From the NCBI GenBank assembly GCA_032191485.1, contig JAVDOI010000008.1:22391049-22455048 (forward strand): a stretch of DNA of 64,000 nt, given 5' to 3'. Position 1 is the first letter of the stretch; each line of letters starts with the position of its first letter. Under the pieces are notes generated by a model that was given only the letters and a program-made list of their open reading frames with translations, was not told the origin of the DNA and made no database searches. Of the stretch, positions 12,708-26,593 are shown one piece after another. Origin of the DNA: Leptoclinus maculatus (taxonomy: Eukaryota > Chordata > Actinopteri > Perciformes > Stichaeidae). Position numbers and translations under genes: made by a program.

Positions 12708-15700
12708 AGAGCTTCAGTTCAAGCTCTCACGTATATGACAGACTCATGGCGAGCAGGTTGGCCTCTGCTTCGGCTTGGCTTGGTTTATCTACAGTAGTGG
12801 TGTGGCCAGACCATTTTGCTGTGGGCCAGCTGAAGTGAGTGGAGATGGCTGTGTATGTTGTGCAGTATGTAATACTGGGCCAAGTTGGATCGAATGGTGC
12901 TGGAGTGCAGATAAAAGGCCTTTTATTGGCTAACTCTGGCAAATGTTCACCACTGTTGATTCCTGCGGTACGACCGAATCCAGTAGGCCAAACTGGGCCG
13001 TTGTGTAACCTCAGCCGATCTGATCTGACCTGTGTTTGTTTGGCACGGCTTCCTCCTCCATCCTCATCGCCAAGTGGACGCAATTCCCTGACAAACCAGA
13101 TTCACCTCCAAAGAAGCGTTCCAGAAACACATTCAGAAGGTCAGGGTGAAAACCACAATCACTTTCCCCTGACAATTTTTTAAAACATCTCAATCTTGAA
13201 ATTCTAGCTGCTGTGAGTTTTTTCTATTTTTTTTTATCCTGATGAAAATCAGTTCCAGGTCTCCAGGCCTCTGAGGTTCAGGAGGTTACAGACACAAGAG
13301 AATCCCGGTAAGCACTTTTCCAGCGCGGCCCGGTGAGAGGGTCAAATACGTGTGTGCGTCTGTAATGGCTGTGAGGTCATCGGCGTATTGACACAGCAGC
13401 AGATGATGGGACGGGAATCTGGCCACACACACATGCACAGTGTTCTCAGTCGCTGAATGGCACGTCTACTGTGACATTGTGCGGCCTTCATTTAGATCAG
13501 GCGACACCAGAGAGGATGAGTGTGTAATCAGGAGAGAATGTAAACCTTTTCCCTCAATACCGCTCCTCTTCCTCCTCTCCTTCCACTTTGCTCTCTGGCT
13601 CCCCTCTCCGTGGGACAGGAGAGACACCCTACATTCTGCCCCCAGCATTAACCCTTCATCTTTGTTTGCACTACAGCCAATCAGCACGTAGCTTTCTTTG
13701 AGCCAACCATCTATAATAAAAGCCTGCTCATTTTCCCCGTGCTCTTAAACATAAAACACCAGTCATTTCCTGTTGTGCCAGCAGCATTACGGCTGCAAAG
13801 AAGCTAATAAGCGATGCGAGTACCTTTACCGTGGAGCTACGGTGGCTGCTCCAAGCCCAGAACAGGAGATGTGATAAACAACAGTACTGTTTGTATTTAC
13901 ACAGTAACGGTCCTTTGGCTTTCAGCGTCTGGCCAGCTTTTCGTTGCGTCACAGTGACAGACTTTCGGCGGTGAGATTCACTTGCTGCTCTCAATAAAGA
14001 TTCTTCAAATGCTATACTAGCACTTGTGTTGTCAGTTTTTAATTGTGATAAATACATAAATACATGGATTCCAGTCAGAGTGTGTGCATGTGTGATTTAA
14101 CTCCCAGTGTTTTCTATGTTTGAAAAAGTGTATTCTTAAATAGTCAGAGGACCGCTGAGGAAATGCACCTTACATTCTATTTATTCTAATATGTTACTGA
14201 ATTGTTGTGATTTAAGTGTCTTCTGGAAATCTGGACTAGTTTATGGCCCTATTCATGGCTGGAGCCGGAGGTTAATCATAATAAATGTAAAGTCATGCAC
14301 TTCATCCATCATAGGACACCTGACGTTGCAATATGTACCGAAAAAAAATGATTTTATGATTTCGATGAAAAGCAACCCTCAGGGTATGTAAAATGACAAG
14401 TTTGAAAAGTTGACCATTCATTACCCCAATCCACATATACACATTAAGTGGCAGAAAAACTAAAGTTGTACTTGCAAATCAATTGGAAGTTGTGTGATTT
14501 GACAGACAGGGAGGGTAAGGTGTTGAGTGCAGGGATGATAGGATGATAGGATGGAGGGAGGGGGGAGGGGGGAGGCAGAGGATGAAGTAATGTGCCTGCA
14601 GAAGGCGCTCCAGCCGGGGGTCAGATCCTGTTCATGGAAACCATCTGGCCGGCTCCGTCTGAGCCACACCAAACATACAGTACACATGATCCTCCTTTTC
14701 TATCTTTCTCTCTCGCACATTTTCATTTTCTCCTCCTCACTCGCTTCCTAACCGTCTCCGTTCCAACACTCTACCTTTTCTACCCCACCGCTTCTTCTCC
14801 TCCTTTTTCTCTCTCACAAAAAACATATATCCTACTCATTAATGCATGGCAGCTGCAGGGAGCAGTGTTACTTCATTTTTCCATGGCAACGGGCTCTCTG
14901 TTTCAGCAGATCCCATTTCAGTTTTGGTAGCAACGTGCTCCTTTGCCAGCGCTGAACACATTCATGTGTTAAATAGAAGGAATTATTGCAAAATTCCTGA
15001 AATAGAATCACCGTTCCTGATCACTGGCAATCATTATCAGGGCCCGCGGAGAACGCGGGCGTCCCCGGGGAGGACGGGGCTGAGGAGGGGGAGATGACAG
15101 GGTGAGAAGGGGTAAGGGTGAGCCGCGGAAGAGGGAGGGGGAGAGACGACAAGGTAAGAGAGGTCCAGAGATGTGCTGTGTGCAAGGAGTACCACAATGA
15201 GTTGGAGCAGAAGTGAGGGTCAGCGCTCCAAGGCTGAGGGCAGGTGGCCATCTGAAGATGAGCCAGCTCACTCTGGCCTGGGCGACAACTGCAGCGCTGC
15301 CCTTCAGCCCTAATGTGAAGTGACTACTAGAATAACACCACCTACACATATCGTAGCCTTGCATGACCAAGAGACTTAGTGGCCTCTTTGGGGGAAAAAC
15401 ACACACATCTTTCATGATCTTTGCTGTACGTAATCTGAACGGGACTCTGCCATCTTGGGCCTGAGGGGCTCAGTTTGGATGGTACGTCTCTCTGACCTCA
15501 CCGCGCCTGTGTTGCAATGGTGGGACAAAGACATTGGCTCTTTTGGTCTTAGCGGCCCTTTTTTCTTTCCCGAGGAGTATCTACACTGATCAATTTGGGC
15601 CAGCAGGTCTGTCTTTAGTACCTTAAGGAGATTAAAAGAAGTTCTCTGACGGCTTCTGAATGGATTACAATAAAGTTTTGTTACAGGCTGAGAATCGCCC

Positions 15701-18374
15701 ATCGTTCCTTGTGAGGTAACGGGAGAAGAGGGTGCTACGAACTGAGACAGACCAGGATTTGAAGTCACAGAGGAACCCCGGCTCCGAACCCTTTCTGGGG
15801 TTTTAGTTGAAGCACTCAGCTACAGATAGAGCGTGACACTCGTGGATTCAGATAATAATCTGTACATTAACCGCGCGTGACGGTGCCATCGCCGGGAATC
15901 AATGCTGACTAGGCCTGCCATTGAAAAAGACAAGTATGATGTGAAGAAGGCTACAAATAGAAGCGGAGCATGTTCGGCTTTTTCCAGCTGCTGTTCTGGT
16001 TTTAGACTTTGAGTGGGATATAAGACATTACATAAGCTACACTCAGGTCACACTGTAATGAAATGCACAGGGCAGTGGGACAGAATTGCTTGCACAGATT
16101 TTTTTTTATTTTAGGTTCCTTGAGGTAAGATAAAGGATGATGCAGCAGAGTGCATTAGACCTTGAAATGTATGACTCCAAAATGAAAATAGAGCGTGTTT
16201 TATTCCATTCTATGCTCTTTGTGAACTGCTGACACTGGTGGAATAAATGACAACAGACAATGGCTGAAAATGTGAGCCTCGTGAACTGTAGCTCTCAGCA
16301 AGACCTCTACGTTGTTGCCATTGGTATTAAATAATTGATGTCACACGCAGCATCATGGCTGTGACTATGAGGATTTAAAAACAATTTACACAATCACCAG
16401 CTATCACGTGTCCTGATTCTGTTTAAACAGCCTAAAGTGTTCTCAGCAGCCGTAGAATAATAAATACTTTTGTAACTTTTCCCTCCCCCCCCCCATCTCA
16501 TTCCGCCACCTTCGCTCTACCCCCCCCCTGCAAAAAGGACGGAGAGAACCCCGCATGCCAAATTGGGCACATGTGCAGCAGAAGTGTGAGCCATTAGGTA
16601 TTCTGTTTACACCGCACTAAAATAAATGGAGTGGTTTTAAGTTTGGGGATATCCAAGGCCCGGGGTACCAGCTGTCGGGTTGTTCGGGCTTGGTCCGCTT
16701 CCACGCCCGTGTCAGCGGGACAGACTGTTTCCTAATTACTGCTGCAGTACGCGGTGTGGTCCCGGTCGCACAGCCGAGGGGGACAGAGGGAAGTGGAGGC
16801 AATGACGGGCTCAGCAAACTATTAACGGGTTGAGTTAACTTTTGTGGAAGTACTGTAAACAGCTCAATGGGCTGACATGGGACCCGGCTCTGAAGCCTTA
16901 TTTCAGTTCATATGCGTCATGCCCCCTTTCATGTTTGACTGACGTCAGTTTGTGTGGTCCTAGCAATAAGAATTAAGATGAATTAAGAATGGTTGGTTGG
17001 ACCTCTGCATCACCGGCTATTGTTTACATGCACAAAGAAACTTGCACAAAAGCCGTATTCACATTAAAAACTGATTTAGTTCATTTCCCTGGAAGAGAGT
17101 ATCCCTGTTAAGAGAAAACGTCTGTGTACTCCTGTGATGACCCGCCTGCAGAAACAACACACTGCCGTAGAAGGTATGAAGACAGCATCCTGTGAACTTA
17201 GGATCCCTGTAGTCATGTGTGAGATGGTAGTCGGTTGTCGTCACCATGTGACCATGGCCTTGTTTGAGTCTGACTGTGCGCTGATGGAGGACATACTTCC
17301 ATGCTGCAGTGACCTGTGGGATAGTTAAGTACTGCAGGTCTGATCAGTGTAGTATGTTAACACAGTTCTGATGTTTACAGTGGAGAAACAAAAAACTGGA
17401 TATTTGAGTAAGAAAAATGCTAAAATAATACTTCACAGTAACGTTTGCATCCTGTAGACCGGCAGTCATACATGAACCTACTGTAACACAAAGATGTCCT
17501 TAATCCTCAATCAGTAATGTGCAGAACCACATGAGTACAGAGTGCGTGGACACACACATGTGCACACACCATGACGTTCTGGTCCTGCATCAAGAGGAGC
17601 CCTGTCAGAGGGTTGTCGGCACGTCCTGATGTATTTCAGATGGGTCTGGTTGTGATGTGGGCTCTGCTAACCGGGCCAGTCAAGACGCAGCGAGCGTCCA
17701 CACAATGGGAGCACTTAACCACCCAGTCAGACACTTAGACGGACGGACGAGGGGACGTCCAGCGAGCCAGCCAGTCAAACAGAGATTCAGCCACAAAGAG
17801 ACACCAGACGCTACACATGCTAATGGACTAACAGCTAACAAAGGTCCCTGGAAGCCATATGGTCACAAACCACAGAGAGAGCTAAGCTGGGCCGGGCTAA
17901 GCTACAGCTCCGAGCCTCAGAGAGACAGAGGAGGACAGGGAGAGGGGTTAATGGTCCCTAAAGTAGATCTGGAGTTTGGAAATGTGAAACTGCTCCCTGA
18001 CGTGTGACGGCCAATAACGTCTGTATGAGGTCAAGTCAAAGAGCAATAAGTTGGCCCCTTTCCTGATGCTTGAACGCAACAAATGAAATGTGGTAAAGAT
18101 ATTGGGAAGCCGAGGATTCAAGGATTTGTTATTGTCATTATACAAAAGGGCTGCAAAGGAATGTGATTAGGTGGACTCTTGTTGACATGGGGCCTTGACC
18201 CCTCAGTCCTAGGGGACATGCCACTGGACTCCTCTTCAAAAGGACTAGATGCAGTGAAATCCTGCTCATCACTGACTGATGAGCTACATCAAAGGCACCA
18301 CCATCCCAAGGAAATGGGTCTTACCTGATACACAAGTCAGAGTGCAACAAGAATGTCAGGGAGTAGTTTGGTAC

Positions 18375-18508
18375 CTGCAGAGTGAGGCGTTTGACAACAT
18401 CCCAGGCTTGTGCGATGAGCTCCTTCATTCTCTCCTCTGAGGTTGTCCACGACTCCCCCGCTGTGGTGTCGGGCATCACCTTCATCGGTATGGACAGGGG
18501 ACGTGATT
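18375..18508 (-). CDS. vps13b: vps13b coding exon, 134 nt
   Basis: The acceptor CTTTCTTCTCCAG precedes base 18508, and the donor CTGCAG|GTACC follows base 18375. The first two bases (AA) complete a Glu codon begun by the final G of the upstream exon, giving KTVT-E-SRPLSIP. Forty-four codons follow, including EERMKELIAQAWDVVKRLTL, matching the SRPL...EERMKE...LTLQ stretch of vertebrate VPS13B. It ends in phase 0 at CAG, in frame with LELQSCC of the next exon. No disruption is seen. Confidence 0.94.
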
Positions 18509-19583
18509 CTGGAGAAGAAAGTACAGAAAAGTACTTCAGTACCGTGTTTATCTAGTGTTATTGTGAATTAGTTTTGTTTGTGGGATGAAGGGTCCTGAGT
18601 ATTGTGATGAGTATTATACCACAGAAGTACTGTAGAACCCTTTCAAATATGATATAAGATCAATATATGGTAAATGAGACAGTGCACTGTCCTGCATTAA
18701 CCCTGTATTGTTATTTATGACATGGCAGGACTAAGTGCTAAACAAATACTGTGAAAGTATTAAAACACATAATCCATGAGAAATACTCACAACCTGTATT
18801 CAGAAACTGTGCCTTCAAACGAGCATGTATAATAATACCATATATATATTATTGTGTTTTTGTATTTTGATGCTTTAGGAAACATATTGTTTTCTGAAAC
18901 TTTGATGCCAATGAAGCCATATTGAATTGAACTGAATCATATCAGCGGACAGGAAGTAAACATGGACTAAAGCTGCCTAGCAACAGGTATGAAATATACC
19001 TGTCGAGGTACATTCTGACAGACAGTATGTTCACATCAAAGCACGTAAACATGAGACCTGAAAGTGAGCATACGTCTCCTTCCTTTCATAATTCACTGTT
19101 CTTTTCATTCAGCATACAGTATCGTGTTCTACGATGTTAAACTGACACTTCATTGAGGTGATGTAATGTTGGCACTCGGGTTTCTTGTCTCCTACAGCGG
19201 GAGAGGGAACTATGGGAACTGAGAGAACGCATGCACACACAGTGTGTCCTAGACATGACATGGCCTGGTGTGCCTGCTGTGGTCCAGACGAAGGTCGATT
19301 GTCTGCGCCGACACTCATGGCAACAGCCAAGCACACAAATCCCACAGCAACAACCCCCCCGACTGGCCTCTGCACCAACCCTGTAAACCTGGAGGGTCGA
19401 CGTGTTCAATAGACAGTTGTTGTGAGAGGAGAAGACACAGACAAAGTGGAAACCGAGAAGAAAAGAGAGGCGCAGATGCAGAGATGGACGGGACAGAGAC
19501 GTCTGTACAGAACACACATCGCACCAGGTTAGCCTGAGGTCTGTGGATGTTAAAGCCATCAGGCGTCAGAGGTGAGGGAAGGA

Positions 19584-19597
19584 GGGGGGGGGGGGGG
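19584..19597. repeat. G14 homopolymer
   Basis: Fourteen consecutive G bases at the end of a G/A-rich stretch. Confidence 0.9.
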
Positions 19598-22500
19598 TCC
19601 CTCTGAAGACACATTAAGACATATTCCATGATTTAAAAGGTCTGCCTTGCTCAGCATGCTCTATCCCACAGTGGTCATGAAACAGCAGTGATGTCCCAGA
19701 ACCGCAGTGCCTCCTCAGACGCCGAGCGGCTCCCAAATATCACAAAAAACAGCCAAGCGGGTTGGCACGGCAACGGGAGCGTGTTGCCAGGGGCAATGGG
19801 GCAAAGATGGACGGTTACCGAACCTGGTTTTGCGGTCGCTATAGCGACCTGCCTAAAAACGTGTGGGAGGGAGCATGGTGCACGTGTCCGTGTTCAACAA
19901 GATGAAACCAGACCGAAGGCCGAGATCACGGTGTCTGGACTCTCGTACAGCATTTTCTCACACTCAGCACTCATTTCACCGGGGACTATGAAACGGACCG
20001 TTTCTGTCATGCTGCCTGGAGTCGGCGTTGCGTCATCACGTACTACACGCAGCACTTTGACTGCACTGTATATTCTGTACATTTGACAACCCATGTTATC
20101 CAATTAACTCTTATTGGTGCACCACATTGTTTCTGTGAGCCTTGTACACAAACAACTCCTACACTTTTATATACTTTGACAGGACAGATTGTGTTTCACG
20201 GACTGTCTTTCGCTGAGTAATGTGCTGCGCAAAACCGCTGTGATATCATTGGGTTGTCAATAGCGTTTTGTCGTAGAGGGGCTGTGTGTGTGTGTGTCAG
20301 AGGATTCCTGTCTCACTGCATTAGAGAGCCGTTTCCTGTTCAGCTCTGCGGGGGACGTGACAGAGCTCTGTGGGTGCCGGTCTCTGTCATGTGGCCCGGC
20401 TGTCTAGACCGGGGGAGACTTCACCCCCAGGCACTGGACCTGCAGAGCGGTGCATCTGCATGTGGAAGTTCTTTGGGGTGCACTCACGTTGACATCAATG
20501 TCTGTGCACACAGTGCGTTGTTTGAAGTGTGTGTGTGAATGAATATTGGTGGTTACCACAGTCTCGCTACTTACGTCAGTGTCCTGGTTGTCCCCACTCC
20601 ACCCCCCCCCCTCTTCCATACCCAGAATACATCTTTGTCCAACCAAGCAGCGCTTTACAACATTGGAAGATACAAACACAAACACAGACTGTATCCACAC
20701 ACACAGAGCTGACGACACACAACAGAATAAACATTCCCCAAACATCAATCCCGTTCACACACACACTTGTACCAAGTCCCTCCAATCTATCCAAATAATC
20801 TATTACGCACCGTAAAGCATAGTTTATACCCGCTGTAGAGAAGCCGGCGGGAGGAAATGACGTAATGACGGAGGGTGCGTGGGGCGCGAAGGCTCCGGGC
20901 TTGGTCATGCACCTCTGAATTTTTGTAACTTGGCTCTTGTACCTTCTGTGCATTTTGAGTTTAAATGTGAATATGCAAGTTTACGTGAGTGAGTAGGTAT
21001 GCGGCGTGCCACATGTAGTGTGCACTCACGTAAACCTGTGGAGCTCATTTTATTAGGTAGTATTAATACATGTGTACATACGAGCACAGAGCCTGACATT
21101 GGGCCAATAATTGCAGTTGGAGCAATCACTATTAAATTCAACTTTTAACACCCTAAACCTTGTAGTTCTAAATCAATGCCACCTTTAAAATGTTCATCTG
21201 AGTGGTGCTCTAGAGGAACCCGTCCCTCTTCTTGATAATATTACCGTGTGGCCACGTCTCAAAGGTGGTACTGGCTGCATTTCTCATCTAAAACCTGGTA
21301 ACTGCCCTGATCCTTTAGACCTTCAGGCTAACCTTCACCTGAAATAGACCCAGGAAAGACGTCTTTCTAACGTTAGGGGGTAGGCAAGACTGTGAATGTC
21401 CTTCCCAAGAGAGAGTCTGTTGGACCAATCAGAGTGTGCTAAAGTACAGCATAGGCAGTAACAATGCAAGGCCAGTCTGCTCTCCACTTTGTTTTAAATA
21501 CCATTCCAGGACTCTGTTTGCTAATCCTGGGGTCATTATTTGGAATGAAACTGCCATATCTTGTTATAGTGACTTGGCGCCCGCCATTTCTGCAGGGAGG
21601 GGATTGAAAAAAAAATAAAAAAAAGAGGGAGGGAGGCAGGGACAGAGAATGAGAAAGACAGAGAGAACACAAGAGGTTGAAATTCAAATGAAAGAGAAAT
21701 CTGACAGGAGCGCCCAAAGCTCTTAAACCTGCCCGGGCCTAACAAGTCCTGAGAGTCCTCTTAAAGTGGGGTTATTCCCCCTGTCTCGTGCCATCTCAGC
21801 CATGTCCTCATTTTCACCCTCTCCGAGACCATTAGGCTAATATCTTATTGGCCAAAGTCTGACCGTACACCCTCCCTTTCCCCTCTCCTCCTCTGTTTTG
21901 TTCTCACTCTCTCCCACCACTCCCCTCTTTCTCTCCCAGTGTTCGGCTGCTGTGCAGGGCTGCCAGTCCCGTCCCCCATAAACATTCTGATGGTGACTAT
22001 TCATCCTCTTTAACAGCTCCATCGCATCTCCCCGCGAGTGAAGGGTCCGGGTCTTTTAAGCCCACGGCCTGGGTCGGGAGACGCGGAGCCCCGTCTCCTC
22101 TTACCTGTAGCGCTATCCATCAGTCTAGATTGTTTTGGTGCGAGCTGCCGAGTGTTGGAGATATCGGCTGTAGAAATGTCTGCTTTCACTCCAATTTAAT
22201 GGTGCTAGGTGGCACTCTGCTTGTGGTGATCATGGCACCAAAAAGATGCATCATGAGCCAAGGGTGTAGCTCGGTAGAAAGAAAATAGTTCCTATATGAA
22301 ACTGCTCACAACTGGGCCTGTGCGCTATCATGAGTAACCGGGTCATGATTTCTGGAAAGACACATTGATGTTGATGTTTTCAAATGTATTTGTTTGTCGC
22401 TTTGAGCACCACAAGCTGAGTGCCAGTGGCAGACATCTCTACAGTCGATATCTCCAAAACTACGCAACTCACACAAAAACAACATAGATGGATCATTTGC

Positions 22501-23533
22501 ACTACAGGTAAGAAGGTAAATGTGTATTTTAGATTTTGGGGTGAACTGTTTCTTTAAAGGCGAGAAACAAATCAGCGTCGCCTCATTTGTTTTACAACAG
22601 AATTCCGCTGAAGCAAAACACACACACGCTGAAATTCACTCTGACTTAACAGTCAGGCGGCCTAAAGCGTCCATATGTCCTTCCCAAGTGGTTGAGCAAG
22701 GCACCCATAAAAAACAGCCCCATGGAGGGATCTCTGCTATCTTCCTGGTATGTTCCCTTTTACAAATGGTTTACAGTGAGTTGAAGTGTTGTATATTCTG
22801 TTACAGCTGCATGCAGAATCAACGATGGGGCTCTTTAATAATCCTGCCCGCCTATTTGTTTTGGATGCGAGTCTCTGTTTGTTTAAATATTTACGCAACT
22901 CCATTTGTTACGGGGTTATGGAAGCCGGCGCGGAAAAAAAGTGGCAGCGTGGCCGACTAAGGGATGGGGTGTGAGGGGAGGGGGAGGCAGGAGGGCAGTG
23001 TCTCCGGAGTTTGATCTCGCCCCATGCTTTAGGAAGTCCCCCAATAACCAAGCGATGACTTCTCAACTCAGGCATGCGGAGACAGACCGATGTCTCTGGT
23101 GGGAAGGAAAGCGAGGAAGAGGATGGCAGAGTTCGGCCCGATCGTGCACAGCATCGCTAAACAACCGATACGATCTCTAGATCTCTAGATCCTAAAGAGA
23201 GCTGTTACCAGCCACACCACGACACAACATGTAAAGAATGAAAACAAGAGACACGTCTTCCTACTGCAACCCTTTTGAAACATCCCTCGTGAAATCATCT
23301 CAAACCCCCACCCACCCGTCCTTTGTCATCTGAACCAAGCCCCCTCCAGCCTGCACACTAATCCACCCCAACTTCCCTCTCTGCTCCTCTCACTTCAACC
23401 CCAAAAACCACAGCCAACATCCACAGAGGCCTAAGACTCTTATCATTCATGAAAAGCAGAGAAGGGATACACGAGGACAAACCAATTCCCCACAGAGGGT
23501 CCTGGAAGCCTGGGGAAGAGGTGTGCAGAGGCT

Positions 23534-23554
23534 GGGGGGGGGGGGGGGGGGGGG
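23534..23554. repeat. G21 homopolymer
   Basis: Twenty-one consecutive G bases, the longest G run in the window. It can fold as a G-quadruplex, and its exact length is uncertain because of slippage. Confidence 0.9.
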
Positions 23555-24583
23555 CTATCTCATTATTCCTCCTCGTTCTTGTTTTCTTTCCCCACTCCAA
23601 CCATCATTACCTTGATAAATCATTGACTTTACCAGAAAAATTAAACTATATAAATAACTCCACAATGAAAATATTATCCCCTTCTGAAAAACCGCACAGC
23701 AGCCAATAAAAACCTGCCTGACTTCCATCAGGCTACTTGGGCTCAGATCGTAGTTATGTATGACTGTGTGGTTCTGCCTGAAGTCCTCTCATCAGTTCTC
23801 TCTCTCTCTTTTAAACATGTGTACATGCATGCATATGTTCCTTTCTTTCTCCAGAAACATATTGATTTATGTCCTTCCACAATATACGTCTCTCAACCAT
23901 GAAACCTGGACTCTCTTTCCTGTTCCCAACCTTCTTGCTGGCTCACTCTGGGTTGAGCTCACAGCAGTGAAACGTCTCTGTGAGGCCCACAGAAGAGGCT
24001 GCCACCAGACATCGTCCTCTAACCTGACTGATAATAACAACAATGCAGATGTTTCCATGTCTCGCTTTCTCTTTCTGGTGCTCCCAATAAACAGCACAAT
24101 TACATCTAATCCCATCATCCAGACCACTAGCAGACAGGAACTAAGACAACAGTCCTCCTTCCAACCTTTGACAAGCGCGGCCAGGTCCGTAGGATAGGTT
24201 TCTCAGCAAAGAGAAGTATGTTCTCAGGGCTAATTTTAGGATTGAAAAGCAAAGCCAGTGAGATCATTACTCTGGTAGATGTTGGAGAACAATGAGAAGC
24301 TCGGGACCGGGGGAAGCTCTCCATCAGAAACGCGCTGCCGCTGCCAACGAGAACATTCATTAGGGACAAATAAAGGAAAATACTTAGAGGTTAGTTCTTC
24401 TGTGAACCAATTTGTGGTGTAATTGTGTGGGCAGACAGAGATCGACCTCGAGACTGAGGAGAGACGACTTGTTTTCGGAGTCTTGTGAAGGATAATCACA
24501 GAAAAACAACGGTTAACACCTGACGTAAGCAACGTTCAAACAACCTGTGATGAGCATTTAATGGTCAAAGACCTCAGCCTCTA

Positions 24584-25490
24584 CACGGCGTGCACAATTA
24601 TGAGGCAAAGTTGTATTTTTGAGGATTGGTTTTATTATTGAACAACTACAGTGCTCTCTGGGTCAACCCAAAATGTTAATAAACCTCAAACCTGAATATT
24701 TAAGAAAGTAAAAGTGAGGTTTTGGCTTTCTTAAGAGAATATCTATGTGTGCACAGTTATTGGGCAGCTTCTTTCTCTCAGGCAACATGGGCCAAAAAAA
24801 GAGATTTAACTGACTCTGAAAAGTCAGAAATTGTAAAAAGTCTTTCAGAAGGATGCAGCACTCTTGAAATTGCTCAGATATTGAGGCTTGATCACAGAAC
24901 CATCAAATGTTTTGTTGCAAATAGTCAACAGGGTCGCAAGAAACGTGTTGAGAAAAAAAGATGCAAATGAACTGCCAAAGATTTGAGAAGAATCAAACGT
25001 GAAGCTACCAGGAACCCATTATCCTCCAGTAGTCATACTCCAGAACTGCAACCTACCTGGAGTGCCCAGAAGTACAAGGTGTTCAGTGCTCAGAGACATG
25101 GCCACGGTAAGGAAGGCTGAAACACGACCACCACTGAACAAGACACATCAAGACTGGGCCAAGACATATCGGAAGGTTTTATGGACTGATGAGATGAGAG
25201 TGACTCTTGGCGGTCCAGATGGATGGGCCCGTGGCTGGATCAGTAACGGGCACAGAGCTCCACAAGGTGGAGGTGGGGTACTGGTATGGGCTGGTATGAT
25301 TAAAGATGAGCTAGTTGGACCTTTTCAGGTTGAAGATGGACTCAAAATCAACTCCCAAACCTACTGCCAGTTTTTAGAAGACACTTTCTTCAAGCAATGG
25401 TACAAGAAAAGGTCTGCATCTTCCAAGAAGACCATGATTTTTATGCAGGACAATGCTCCATCGCATGCATCCAAGTACTCCACTGTGTAA
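24584..25490 (+). mobile_element. Tc1/mariner element, 3' truncated
   Basis: The left end follows a TA dinucleotide and reads CACGGCGTGCACAATTATGA, similar to the GTGCAGAATTATTAGGCAA type of terminus found in a widespread fish mariner-like family. The transposase reading runs 24722-25490 and stops abruptly after the second catalytic Asp block. The last third of the gene and the right terminus are missing, with unrelated DNA from about 25490. It is an inactive relic within the intron. Confidence 0.85.
24722..25490 (+). pseudogene. Tc1/mariner transposase pseudogene
   Basis: Two reading-frame pieces. The first (24722-24970) carries the N-terminal helix-turn-helix DNA-binding region, with EKSEIVKSLSEGCSTLEIAQ and LRLDHRTIKCFVANSQQG, ending at an in-frame TGA. 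The second (24999-25490) carries the catalytic core with WTDE (first Asp, residue 64 of this piece), GWISNGHRAP, GGGGVLVWAGM, and QDNAPSHASKYST (second Asp, residue 151). The third acidic residue of the DDE/D triad is absent because of the 3' truncation. The break near 25010-25030 is a frameshift. Short stretches before WTDE and inside HRAPQGGGG look shortened compared with what I remember of the family. Confidence 0.88.
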
Positions 25491-26543
25491 GTGTATTCAA
25501 AAAGAAACATTATTCCTCATGTGATGGAGAGCCAGTCTTAATTGCAGATGTGTGTCTTTAGTCACATGAAAATATCTAGAATATATGTTACCATGTGCTG
25601 CGTTCAAAGTCGCTGTCATCCACCAGAACTGGCTTCGCTCCAGTTCAGCGACGCTGGTTCTGAGAGTCAGCGGCGTTCAGTAACATGTGCCCTGTATATC
25701 TGTATATTTAATGTGTGCAGCGACCAGAGGCAGAGAGGCAGAGTGAAATATCTTGTTGCCAAATGGAGTCGGAGCGGATACGGGTGGTGCGATTTGAGCC
25801 GGGCAGACCCACACCGCCCCCAGGATGATATCACCTTGCCCTCGGTGCTTTCTGGGGGAATGATCTGCGGTGAGCTGGCCCTGCGTGTCTCTGTACATTT
25901 GCCTACACATTAACAGGCACCTTACGAAAGCCTGCAGGAAAGTCCCCCCCTTGATTGCTGCGAAACTGTAGCTAGGCTGAGTGTGGTAACAAAACAACAT
26001 AACACTCGCTTTACATCATAAAAGTGCCAGGCATGCGTTCAAGTGGCCAATTGGAAGCAGGGACATCTAGCGAGTGCAATTGTTCTGAGGACGCTTTGAA
26101 CTGCTGAAAAGGCTCTGAAAATGATTTTCTTCCAGCAGATTATGATTTGTTCTGCGATTCCCCAAGGTGATTTCTGCGGGGAAATCAATAGCTCCAGTGG
26201 AAAACTATGATAATCAATAGGCACAGAGAGGGGCCGCGCTCGCCAGTTTATAATCGGGCGGAACAAAACACCGCTCTATATCAATATTCCATACATCCAG
26301 CACACCGGCTCATTTAATCTGATAATGGCATCTCAAACAAGCGCACTCTGGACATGCAGGCTTCTATTTTTGAATTCTTTAATGCATGTGGTCAGAGGAC
26401 ATATTGTGGGTGTCTGTAACCTGGAGGTGAAAATCTAAAGCAGGAGGAATAAGTTGAAACAGTACTGTACCATTGATACCGCCTCTGTAGGAATCTTTTG
26501 AGGAATGTACAGTGTATTGTTTTTTTCCAGTGTGTTCCAATCA

Positions 26544-26593
26544 GGCGGCAACTTCTGGTTCTGAAGTGATGCAAATGCAGAAGTGTCTTAAAA
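26544..26593 (+). repeat. Family A repeat, left-end fragment
   Basis: Reads GCGGCAACTTCTGGTTCTGA then GCAGAAGTGTCTTAAAAC. It matches only the left end of family A, up to where the other copies continue with CCTGCATTCTC. A solo end fragment of about 50 bases. Confidence 0.6.

Larger units (their letters stand above)
2177..18374 (-). other. vps13b intron (16.2 kb)
   Basis: Phase-0 GT-AG intron. It holds (CA)n tracts near 2930, 6326 and 6959, two copies of the family A repeat (5062-5525 and 8484-9016), a RecQ-like helicase fragment (5629-5781), a C18 run (8303-8320), an hAT-like element (12316-12707), and a unique stretch at 11840-12040 that could be a conserved non-coding element. The remaining blocks (2.2-5.0, 9.0-12.3 and 12.7-18.3 kb) show only unique sequence, short homopolymer runs and G/C-rich low complexity, with no supportable gene. 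Confidence 0.85.
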
